A model generated the notes under the pieces. It was not told the origin of the DNA. It saw only the letters and a list, made by a program, of their open reading frames with translations, and did no database searches. Shown here one piece after another: positions 1 to 4,917 of a stretch of 5,536 bases of DNA. The position numbers and the translations under genes were made by a program. Position 1 is the stretch's first letter, and each line of letters opens with the position of its first letter. Origin of the DNA: Propionibacteriaceae bacterium (GTDB lineage: Bacteria > Actinomycetota > Actinomycetes > Propionibacteriales > Propionibacteriaceae); the NCBI GenBank assembly GCA_030450535.1, contig JAKDIK010000197.1, forward strand, positions 1-5,536. The letters run 5' to 3'.

Positions 1-143
1 TGAACACCCTCGCCGGGTACGTCGTGACCGCCGACGGCCAGCCGCTGGTGTTCGCGTTCATGGTGTCCGGCGGCGCCGGGCAGACCTCGGCCCGCGCCTG
101 GCTCGACCGCGCGAGCGCCGCGCTGGCGTCCTGCGGCTGCTGA
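1..143 (+). CDS. dacB: D-alanyl-D-alanine carboxypeptidase/endopeptidase (PBP4 type), C-terminal end
   Basis: Only the last 46 codons are present; the reading frame runs from base 3 to the TGA at 141-143, and the start lies upstream of the window. The peptide begins NTLAGYVVTADGQPLVFAFM and ends in LASCGC. The pattern N-T-L-x-G-Y-V-x-T-A-D-G-x-P-L-x-F-x-F-M is the conserved C-terminal part of peptidase family S13 penicillin-binding proteins, where it follows the KTG box. A short Cys-containing tail is common in actinobacterial members. The family acts outside the membrane, trimming or cleaving peptidoglycan stem peptides. The catalytic SxxK, SxN and KTG motifs are outside the window, so activity cannot be judged. 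A position just before the metalloprotease gene, tilS and hpt fits the usual actinobacterial order and supports the call. Confidence 0.85.
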   Translation, partial: NTLAGYVVTADGQPLVFAFMVSGGAGQTSARAWLDRASAALASCGC

Positions 144-144
144 C

Positions 145-150
145 TAGGCT
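145..150 (+). promoter_or_regulatory. Candidate -10 element for a leaderless transcript
   Basis: TAGGCT (fits TAnnnT) lies just after the dacB stop codon and exactly 7 nt before the ATG at 158, so transcription would begin at or next to the start codon. No Shine-Dalgarno sequence occupies the gap (gacgccc). No good -35 hexamer is visible about 17 nt upstream. Leaderless genes with this geometry are common in actinobacteria. The same hexamer sits 6 nt before the hpt start, which strengthens both calls. Confidence 0.5.
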
Positions 151-157
151 GACGCCC

Positions 158-1132
158 ATGTCCTCGGTCCCGCACATCGACGCCGCCGCCGCGATCTCCG
201 CCGGAACGGCGGTCCTGCCCCCGGGACCCTCGCTCGACGCGGACTCCGCCGCGCGCCTTGTCGCGTCGCTGCGGTGGGCGGCCGCCGCGTCCGTCGAACC
301 CGTCGCCGCCGTGACCGGGCTGCCCGACACCACCGGCGGCCCGATGAAGGTCGTCGACCGCGCCACGTGGCTGCGCGCGAACGTCGACATGGCCGTCACG
401 ATGCTCGACGAGGCGGCCGGGGGCCTCCCGGCCCGGACGGGGCTCACCGAGCGCGCCTCGGCCCGCGCCAACGGCGTCCAGCTCGGCGTCGTCCTCGCCG
501 CGCTGGGCACCCGCATCCTCGGCCAGTGGCTGCCGTTCCTCGCCGAGCCGCAGCTGCTCGTCGTGGCGCCCAACGTCGAGAAGATCGAAAAGGCGATGTC
601 GGTGCGTCCGCGCGACTTCCACCTGTGGGTGTGTCTGCACGAGCAGACCCACCGCCTGCAGTTCGCCCGCGCCCCCTGGCTGCGCGACCACCTCATCTCC
701 GAGATGGGGCTTCTGCTCGCCGACGGCTCCGGCGGTCCGCGCGGGGAGCGCCCGCACAACCTCGTCGAGGCGGCGTTGAGCGCCGAGCAGCGAGTGGTGT
801 TCGCCCGTGTCAGCGCGGCCATGAGCCTGTTGGAGGGTTACGCCGACGACATGATGGACCGCGTCGGCCCCGACGTCGTGCCCACCGTCGCCCAGATCCG
901 GCGCACCTTCGAGGCGCGGCGCAGCCGCGGCGGCTGGATCGCGGTGCTCAACCGGCTGCTCGGCATGGACGCCAAGCTCGCCCAGTACCGTGACGGCGCC
1001 CGCTTCTGCCGAGCCGTGATCGACCGGGTCGGCGTCGACGGGCTGAACGTCGTCTACGACGCCGCCGGGCAGTTGCCGAGCGCCGAGGAGATCGCCGACC
1101 CGGCGCGGTGGGTCACGCGCGTCCACGGCTGA
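158..1132 (+). CDS. Zinc-dependent metalloprotease-like protein (DUF2342/zincin_2 type)
   Basis: The protein has 324 residues and no signal peptide or membrane segment, so it is probably cytoplasmic. The key motif is HEQTH at residues 161-165, the HExxH zinc-binding and catalytic signature, preceded by the hydrophobic stretch FHLWVCL. A second conserved block, LLEGYADDMMD (about 224-234), probably supplies the third metal ligand, E226. This layout matches the actinobacterial family annotated as zinc-dependent metalloprotease or 'coenzyme F420 biosynthesis-associated protein', which is typically encoded next to tilS and hpt. Substrate and role are not established, and the F420 label rests only on phylogenetic association. 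The ATG at 158 is chosen because it follows a -10-like TAGGCT at leaderless distance and no other start has a ribosome binding site. The stop TGA shares its A with the tilS start, which implies co-expression. Family call is confident; physiological function unknown. Confidence 0.85.
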   Translation: MSSVPHIDAAAAISAGTAVLPPGPSLDADSAARLVASLRWAAAASVEPVAAVTGLPDTTGGPMKVVDRATWLRANVDMAVTMLDEAAGGLPARTGLTERASARANGVQLGVVLAALGTRILGQWLPFLAEPQLLVVAPNVEKIEKAMSVRPRDFHLWVCLHEQTHRLQFARAPWLRDHLISEMGLLLADGSGGPRGERPHNLVEAALSAEQRVVFARVSAAMSLLEGYADDMMDRVGPDVVPTVAQIRRTFEARRSRGGWIAVLNRLLGMDAKLAQYRDGARFCRAVIDRVGVDGLNVVYDAAGQLPSAEEIADPARWVTRVHG

Positions 1133-2073
1133 TGGCCCGCCGGGCGCTCGGGGCCGCCACCCTCGCGGTGGTGCAGGCCGTGGACGCCCTCCCCGAGGCC
1201 GGCTGGCTGGTCGCCTGCTCCGGCGGTGCCGACTCCCTCGCGCTGGCCTGGGCCGCCCACCACGTGGCCGGACGCCGCGGGACGCCCGTCCGCGCCCTCG
1301 TCGTCGACCACGGCCTCCAGCCCGGCTCGGACGTTCTCGCCGCGGCCGTCGTCGAGCGCCTCGCGGCGTTCGGGCTGGCGGCCGAGGTGGCCGGCGTCAC
1401 CGTCCGGGACGCCGGCGAGGGCGTCGAGGCCGCCGCGCGCCGCGCCCGCTACGCCGCGCTTGAGGCGTCCGCCCGGCCGGGGGAGTGCGTCCTGCTCGGT
1501 CACACCCTCGATGACCAGGCCGAGACCGTGCTCCTGGGGCTGGCGCGCGGCTCAGGCGTCCTGTCGCTGGCCGGCATGGCTCCCGACCGCGGCCCGCACC
1601 GCCGGCCCCTGCTGGGGCTGGGCCGCGAGGTGACGGCGGCGGCGTGCGCCGAGCTGGGCCTTCAGCCCTGGGCCGACCCCATGAACCACGACCGCCGGTT
1701 CGCGCGCGTGCGCGTCCGCGAGGTGGTGTTGCCGGTGCTCGAACGCGAGCTGGGGCCCGGCGTCCGCGACGCCCTCGCCCGCACCGCCCGCCAGAACCGT
1801 GACGCCGCCCACGTGCTCGGCCTGGTGGCCGAGGCCACCGAACCCGCGCTGCGCGACGACTGCGCCCATTTGGCCACCCTCGCTCCCGCGCTGCGCCGCC
1901 TCACCCTGCGCGCGTGGCTCACCGGGGTGGGCGCGAGCGATGTGTCGGCCGGCCACGTGAGCGCCGTGGAACGGCTCGTCACCGACTGGCACGGCCAGCG
2001 CGGCGTCGACGTGGCGGGCGGCCGGGTGTCCCGCGGGCAGGGTCGGCTGATGTGGACCCCCCATCCGCGTTAG
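1132..2073 (+). CDS. tilS: tRNA(Ile)-lysidine synthetase
   Basis: TilS uses ATP and lysine to convert C34 of the CAU-anticodon tRNA-Ile to lysidine, so that it reads AUA and is charged with isoleucine. The protein is cytoplasmic, 313 residues from the ATG at 1132. The PP-loop ATP pyrophosphatase motif SGGADS is at 30-35, VVDHGLQPGS at 57-66, LGHTLDDQAETVLLGLARGS at 122-141, RPLLGLGR at 158-165 and the DPMNHDRRFARVRVR block at 182-196. All are diagnostic of TilS. It is much shorter than the E. coli enzyme (about 430 residues) because the C-terminal tRNA-binding domain is missing, which is usual in actinobacteria. The start is the ATG overlapping the upstream stop (TGATG, one shared base), indicating translational coupling. 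An in-frame GTG at 1108 would add 8 residues inside the upstream gene but has no better ribosome binding site. The stop at 2071-2073 lies inside the candidate hpt -10 element. Confidence 0.95.
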   Translation: MARRALGAATLAVVQAVDALPEAGWLVACSGGADSLALAWAAHHVAGRRGTPVRALVVDHGLQPGSDVLAAAVVERLAAFGLAAEVAGVTVRDAGEGVEAAARRARYAALEASARPGECVLLGHTLDDQAETVLLGLARGSGVLSLAGMAPDRGPHRRPLLGLGREVTAAACAELGLQPWADPMNHDRRFARVRVREVVLPVLERELGPGVRDALARTARQNRDAAHVLGLVAEATEPALRDDCAHLATLAPALRRLTLRAWLTGVGASDVSAGHVSAVERLVTDWHGQRGVDVAGGRVSRGQGRLMWTPHPR

Positions 2074-2076
2074 GCT
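2071..2076 (+). promoter_or_regulatory. Candidate -10 element for leaderless hpt transcript
   Basis: TAGGCT begins with the tilS stop codon TAG and ends 6 nt before the hpt GTG at 2083. No Shine-Dalgarno sequence is present in the gap (gggcgc). The arrangement duplicates the one at 145-150 and suggests that hpt has its own promoter, with transcription starting at or beside the GTG, in addition to read-through from tilS. No convincing -35 is seen; TGATGT at 2048-2053 is at roughly the right distance but is a weak match. Confidence 0.45.
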
Positions 2077-2082
2077 GGGCGC

Positions 2083-2637
2083 GTGGAGGCCTCGCAGATC
2101 GGTTCGGAACTCACCCAAGTGCTGTACACCCAGGAGCAGGTGGCCGAGCGCCTGCGCGCGGTGGCGGCCGAGATCGACGCCGAGTACGAGGGCAAGGATC
2201 TCCTGCTCGTCGGCGTCCTCAACGGAGCGGTCATGGTCATGGCCGACCTCTCCCGGGCCCTGAGCAGTCACATCGAAATGGACTGGATGGCGATTTCGTC
2301 GTACGGCTCCGGCACCCAGAGCTCGGGTGTCGTCCGCATCCTGAAGGATCTCACGACCGACATCGAGGGCCGGCACGTGCTCGTGGTCGAGGACATCATT
2401 GACACCGGCCTCACGCTGGCCTACCTCATGCAGAACCTGGCCTCCCGCAAGCCGGCGAGCCTGGAGATCATGACGATGTTCCGCAAGCCCGAGGCCGCCA
2501 AGAGCGCCGTCGAGGTGAAGTACGTCGGCTTCGACCTGCCCGACGAGTTCGTCGTCGGCTACGGGCTCGACTACGCCGGCAAGTACCGCAATCTCACCGA
2601 CGTGGGGACCCTGGCCCCGCACGTCTACGCCGACTGA
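2083..2637 (+). CDS. hpt: Hypoxanthine (hypoxanthine-guanine) phosphoribosyltransferase
   Basis: This cytoplasmic purine-salvage enzyme transfers phosphoribose from PRPP to hypoxanthine and usually guanine, giving IMP or GMP. The 184-residue length is normal for the bacterial family. The PRPP-binding signature VLVVEDIIDTGLT spans 99-111, with the acidic pair E103-D104. The flexible catalytic loop is SSYGSGTQSSG at 72-82, LLVGVLNGAVMVMADL (41-56) is the first conserved strand-helix, and the C-terminal YVGFDLPDEFVVGYGLDYA block (147-165) carries base-recognition residues. The GTG at 2083 is chosen because the N-terminus then has typical family length and a -10-like TAGGCT lies 6 nt upstream; there is no Shine-Dalgarno sequence. 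In many actinobacteria ftsH follows directly, but here a methionine importer operon follows instead. Confidence 0.95.
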   Translation: MEASQIGSELTQVLYTQEQVAERLRAVAAEIDAEYEGKDLLLVGVLNGAVMVMADLSRALSSHIEMDWMAISSYGSGTQSSGVVRILKDLTTDIEGRHVLVVEDIIDTGLTLAYLMQNLASRKPASLEIMTMFRKPEAAKSAVEVKYVGFDLPDEFVVGYGLDYAGKYRNLTDVGTLAPHVYAD

Positions 2638-2641
2638 CTCT

Positions 2642-2662
2642 GTCGGGATCGGCGGGTCCGAC
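2642..2662 (+). terminator. Possible terminator hairpin after hpt
   Basis: Five bases after the hpt stop, GTC (2642-2644) and GGATC (2646-2650) can pair with GGTCC (2655-2659) and GAC (2660-2662). This gives an eight-pair stem with one bulged G, one G-U pair and the loop GGCG. No U-tract follows, which is common for actinobacterial terminators but makes the call tentative. It lies between hpt and the probable promoter of the next unit, where a terminator would be expected. Confidence 0.35.
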
Positions 2663-2680
2663 GGCAACACGGTCACCCGA

Positions 2681-2711
2681 TTGGGGACGCCGCGGGCGCG
2701 AGTACTAGTCT
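2681..2711 (+). promoter_or_regulatory. Probable promoter of the leader peptide-metQNI transcript
   Basis: TTGGGG at 2681-2686 resembles a -35 element. The -10 could be TACTAG (2703-2708, 16-nt spacer) or TAGTCT (2706-2711, 19-nt spacer); TAGTCT fits the actinobacterial TAnnnT pattern better. Transcription would start near 2718, giving about 50 nt of untranslated RNA before the leader peptide start and about 240 nt before metQ. GTTGCACAAC at 2712-2721 is a small inverted repeat (GTTG/CAAC) next to the predicted start and might be an operator half, but it is too short to interpret. Confidence 0.45.
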
Positions 2712-2766
2712 GTTGCACAACTTGGTCGGGAGTGTTCCGCCCGGCCCCACAGGTTCGGAGGTTCTC

Positions 2767-2823
2767 GTGGCGCGTCACGTGCACGTCGACCGGCAGCCCA
2801 TGGCTTGTTGGTCGCGCCGCCAC
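2767..2823 (+). other. Predicted RNA stem enclosing the leader peptide start codon
   Basis: GTGGCG (2767-2772), which includes the GTG start codon, is perfectly complementary to CGCCAC (2818-2823). The stem continues past one bulged C as CG (2773-2774) with CG (2815-2816). It then stacks, across a 12-nt bulge, on a ten-pair inner stem 2787-2796/2805-2814 that contains three G-U pairs. Such a fold could tune initiation of the leader peptide. Pairings were found by eye; no energy was computed and chance pairing in GC-rich RNA is possible. Confidence 0.4.
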
Positions 2824-2862
2824 ATCGACATGATGAGGGCGAGCTCGCACCGCTGTCGTTGA
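2767..2862 (+). CDS. Putative regulatory leader peptide (31 aa) upstream of metQNI
   Basis: A 31-codon reading frame starts at GTG 2767 and ends at TGA 2860-2862. GGAGG at 2757-2761 stands 5 nt before the GTG, the best ribosome binding site in the intergenic region. The C-terminal half reads SRRHIDMMRASSHRCR. From memory, this matches the R-H-I-D-x-x-R-x-x-S...C signature of short actinobacterial 'putative leader peptides' encoded before sulfur assimilation, cysteine and methionine genes; no search was run. The peptide has three internal Met residues, two of them in tandem (codons at 2830-2835), and two Cys (codons 14 and 30, both TGT). It has no signal peptide or membrane segment and is probably made for the act of translation rather than as a working protein. 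An internal ATG at 2800 would give a 20-residue version but lacks a comparable ribosome binding site. Likely role (inference): ribosome progress on Met and Cys codons sets downstream RNA folding and metQ expression. Confidence 0.72.
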   Translation: MARHVHVDRQPMACWSRRHIDMMRASSHRCR

Positions 2863-2892
2863 CGCCTGCGCGCTCGCCGTCCCCGGCGGACG
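2838..2892 (+). promoter_or_regulatory. Candidate attenuator: mutually exclusive stems between leader peptide and metQ
   Basis: GGCGAGC at 2838-2844, immediately after the tandem Met codons, is perfectly complementary to GCTCGCC at 2872-2878. The 3' strand of that stem overlaps a second hairpin, CGCCG (2875-2879)/CGGCG (2884-2888) with loop TCCC, so only one can form. A third option is CGTCC (2878-2882)/GGACG (2888-2892). A ribosome paused at Met 22-23 or at Cys 30 would cover 2838-2844 and favour the second hairpin; normal release at 2862 would free the first stem. No U-tract follows either stem, so a classical terminator is not evident. Control of metQ initiation or factor-dependent termination is as likely. 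Which state is 'on' cannot be decided from the sequence. Confidence 0.4.
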
Positions 2893-2893
2893 C

Positions 2894-2951
2894 ACCCTCA
2901 CCCCGCAACTCTCCACGCACCTGTTCACCAGACAGACTTCCAGACAAGGGT
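2894..2951 (+). promoter_or_regulatory. metQ ribosome binding site with a possible anti-SD partner
   Basis: AAGGG at 2946-2950, 8 nt before the metQ ATG, is the only plausible ribosome binding site for metQ. AGGGT (2947-2951) is exactly complementary to ACCCT at 2894-2898, just downstream of the candidate attenuator stems. Five base pairs over a 48-nt loop is weak alone, but it could link leader folding to metQ translation. Apart from a short direct repeat (CCAGACA at 2928-2934 and 2940-2946), I see nothing else in 2893-2945. Confidence 0.3.
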
Positions 2952-2958
2952 CATCACC

Positions 2959-3849
2959 ATGCGCTTCACCACGTCCGTCGCTGCCGTTGCCGCAGCGTTC
3001 ACCCTCGCCCTCGCCGGCTGCTCGGCCCCCTCGGGCGGCACCACCACCGCCACGAGCGAGGATTCCACCATCAGCATCGGTGTCGTCGGCGCCAGCTCCC
3101 CGGAGTGGGCCGTCTTCACCGAGAAGGCGACCGAGCTCGGGATCGACGTCGAGATCCGGGACTTCACCGACTACACCACCCCGAACCCGGCCGTCACCGA
3201 CGGGTCGCTCACCGCGAATCAGTTCCAGCACCTGCTGTACCTGGCGCGCTACAACATCGACAACAACGCCGATCTGGTGCCGATCGCGTCCACCGCGATC
3301 TACCCGCTGGCGCTGTACAGCAACTCGGCCACCTCGCTCGCCGACATCGAGGAGGGCGCCCAGATCGCGGTGCCGAACGACGAGACCAACAAGTCACGCG
3401 CCATCCACCTGCTCGCCGAGAACGGCCTGCTGACGCTGCGCGAGGGCACCGGCATCATCGCCGCCGAGGAGGACATCGACCCGGCCGCCTCCCGCGTGAC
3501 CGTCGCCCCGATGGACGCCCAGCAGACCGTCACCGCGCTGCCGTCGATCGCCGGCGCCGTCGTCAACAACGACTTCGTCAACGACGCCGGCCTCGATCCC
3601 TCCGCGGCGCTGGCCGAGGACGATCCGGCCGACGAGTCGGCGCAGCCCTACATCAACGTGTTCGTGGTGCGCGCGGCGGACGCCGACAACGAGCGCCTGC
3701 TGCAGCTCGCGACGCTTTTCCATGACGCCGACTTCGAGGCGGCGCTGGCGGAGCAGTCGGCCGATTCGGCGGTGATCGTGGACGACACCCCCGAGGAGCT
3801 CCAGCAGATCCTCGCCGGCGTCACCGAGTCGCTTCGCGCGAACTCCTGA
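2959..3849 (+). CDS. metQ: Methionine-type ABC transporter substrate-binding lipoprotein
   Basis: This is the ligand-capturing receptor of a methionine ABC importer, anchored to the outer face of the membrane. The 296-residue protein starts with a lipoprotein signal peptide: R2, a hydrophobic core and the lipobox LAGC with lipidated Cys at 21, followed by a Ser/Gly/Thr linker. The mature part belongs to the NlpA/MetQ family: IGVVGAS (40-46), DFTDYTTPNPAVTDGSL (68-84), NQFQHLLYL (87-95), a central AVPNDETNKSRAIHLLAENG (137-156), VVNNDFV (201-207) and PYINVFVVRA (230-239). The segment after VGAS is SPEWAVFTEKA rather than the PVPHAEIL type of E. coli MetQ, a variant I associate with Gram-positive members. 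Ligand could therefore be methionine or a related compound. AAGGG 8 nt upstream supports the start. The gene opens an operon with metN and metI, preceded by a leader peptide region that probably controls it. Confidence 0.9.
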   Translation: MRFTTSVAAVAAAFTLALAGCSAPSGGTTTATSEDSTISIGVVGASSPEWAVFTEKATELGIDVEIRDFTDYTTPNPAVTDGSLTANQFQHLLYLARYNIDNNADLVPIASTAIYPLALYSNSATSLADIEEGAQIAVPNDETNKSRAIHLLAENGLLTLREGTGIIAAEEDIDPAASRVTVAPMDAQQTVTALPSIAGAVVNNDFVNDAGLDPSAALAEDDPADESAQPYINVFVVRAADADNERLLQLATLFHDADFEAALAEQSADSAVIVDDTPEELQQILAGVTESLRANS

Positions 3850-3861
3850 CACACCACTGCG

Positions 3862-4917
3862 ATGGCTGAACCCATCATCGCCTTCGATGGCGTGCACAAG
3901 GTCTTCGACGGATCGCTGGCCGTGCACGCCGTCGACGATGTGACGCTTGACATAGACCCCGGGGAGATCTTCGGCGTCATCGGCTTCTCCGGGGCCGGCA
4001 AGTCGACGCTCGTGCGGCTCATCAACGGGTTGGAGCCCGTGTCGTCCGGACGCCTCGTCGTCGACGGCCACGAGGTGTCGGCCATGACCGAGAAGCAGCT
4101 GCGCGCCGTGCGGCCCGACATCGGCATGATCTTTCAGCAGTTCAACCTGTTCGGTTCCAAGACCATCGCCGAGAACGTCGCCTATCCGTTGCGTCTGGCG
4201 AAGTGGTCGAAGGAGCGGCGGGCGGCGCGTGTGGCCGAGCTGCTGGCGTTCGTGGGCCTCACCGAGAAGGCGGACGCCTACCCGTCCCAGCTCTCCGGGG
4301 GGCAGAAGCAGCGGGTCGGCATCGCCCGGGCGCTGGCGACGAACCCCAAGATCCTGCTCGCCGACGAGTGCACCTCGGCGCTCGATCCGCAGACCACCCG
4401 CGAGGTGCTCGATGTGCTGCGGCGCGTCAACGCCGAGCTGGGGGTGACGATCGTCCTCATCACCCACGAGATGGACGTGGTGCGCTACCTGTGCGACCGC
4501 GTCCTCATCATGGAGAACGGGCGCGCGGTGGAGATCGGCGATGTGTACTCGATTTTCGCCCGGCCCACCGCGCCGGTGACGCAGCGGTTCGTGGCGGCGA
4601 CGATGCGCGACAAGCCCACCGACGGGGCGCTCGGCCGGCTCGCGGCGTCCCACCCCGGACGCCTCATCACCGTGCCGATCGTCGATGACGCGCACACCGA
4701 CGCCGAGCGCAGCTCGGTGTTCGCCCGGCACGGCCTCGAGGCGCGTGTCATCTACGGCGGCATCATCGAGATCGCCGAGCGGCCCTACGGCTCGCTCACC
4801 TACGCGGTCACAGGCCCGGACGCCGGCGTGGCGGCCGCGCTGGCCGAGCTGGCCGGCTCCGGCGGCGTCACCGAACACGATCGGGACGCCCTCGTGGCGG
4901 GACAGGAGCGGCCATGA
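3862..4917 (+). CDS. metN: Methionine ABC transporter ATP-binding protein with C-terminal NIL domain
   Basis: This cytoplasmic ATPase (351 residues) powers the importer. All nucleotide-binding motifs are intact: Walker A GFSGAGKST (41-49), Q-loop FQQFNLF (91-97), ABC signature LSGGQKQR (144-151), Walker B ILLADE (164-169), D-loop SALDP (172-176) and switch His in ITHEMD (H202). Residues from about 265 to 345 form the NIL domain, starting GRLITVPIVDD and containing GLEARVIYGGIIEIAE. In E. coli MetN this domain binds methionine and inhibits transport when internal methionine is high, so the same feedback is likely. The residue after the Walker B Glu is Cys (DECTSALDP) where Ala is usual, probably a tolerated change. 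The start ATG lies 12 nt after metQ but has no recognisable Shine-Dalgarno sequence; later starts would remove the first beta strand. The last bases overlap the metI start (ATGA). Confidence 0.95.
   Translation: MAEPIIAFDGVHKVFDGSLAVHAVDDVTLDIDPGEIFGVIGFSGAGKSTLVRLINGLEPVSSGRLVVDGHEVSAMTEKQLRAVRPDIGMIFQQFNLFGSKTIAENVAYPLRLAKWSKERRAARVAELLAFVGLTEKADAYPSQLSGGQKQRVGIARALATNPKILLADECTSALDPQTTREVLDVLRRVNAELGVTIVLITHEMDVVRYLCDRVLIMENGRAVEIGDVYSIFARPTAPVTQRFVAATMRDKPTDGALGRLAASHPGRLITVPIVDDAHTDAERSSVFARHGLEARVIYGGIIEIAERPYGSLTYAVTGPDAGVAAALAELAGSGGVTEHDRDALVAGQERP

Noticed and set aside
1108..1131. Earlier GTG start for tilS.
   Set aside because: It would extend 8 residues into the upstream gene without a ribosome binding site. 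The ATG in the TGATG overlap gives the usual TilS N-terminus and a coupling arrangement.
2712..2721. GTTGCACAAC inverted repeat as an operator.
   Set aside because: Four-base arms are too short to call, although the position next to the predicted transcription start is suggestive.
2928..2946. CCAGACA direct repeat (2928-2934 and 2940-2946) as a regulator site.
   Set aside because: Two 7-base copies 12 nt apart are within chance expectation, and the second merges into the metQ ribosome binding site.
2712..2958. SAM riboswitch (SAM-I, SAM-II or SAM-IV) upstream of metQ.
   Set aside because: I looked for the conserved SAM-I and SAM-IV core sequences and the SAM-II pseudoknot pattern and could not match them. 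The translated leader peptide explains the region better, although a covariance-model search would be decisive.
1552..3231. 559-codon open frame on the minus strand across tilS, hpt and the leader region.
   Set aside because: It runs opposite to well-recognised genes in GC-rich DNA, where stop-free antisense frames are common. Its product is rich in Gly, His, Arg and Val with no recognisable motif.
2805..3725. 306-codon plus-strand frame overlapping the leader peptide and metQ.
   Set aside because: It overlaps metQ in another frame, its product is dominated by Arg, His and Pro, and it has no ribosome binding site.
3394..4878. 494-codon open frame on the minus strand opposite metQ and metN.
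   Set aside because: Shadow of metQ/metN; composition is typical of antisense translation of GC-rich genes and no domain can be seen.
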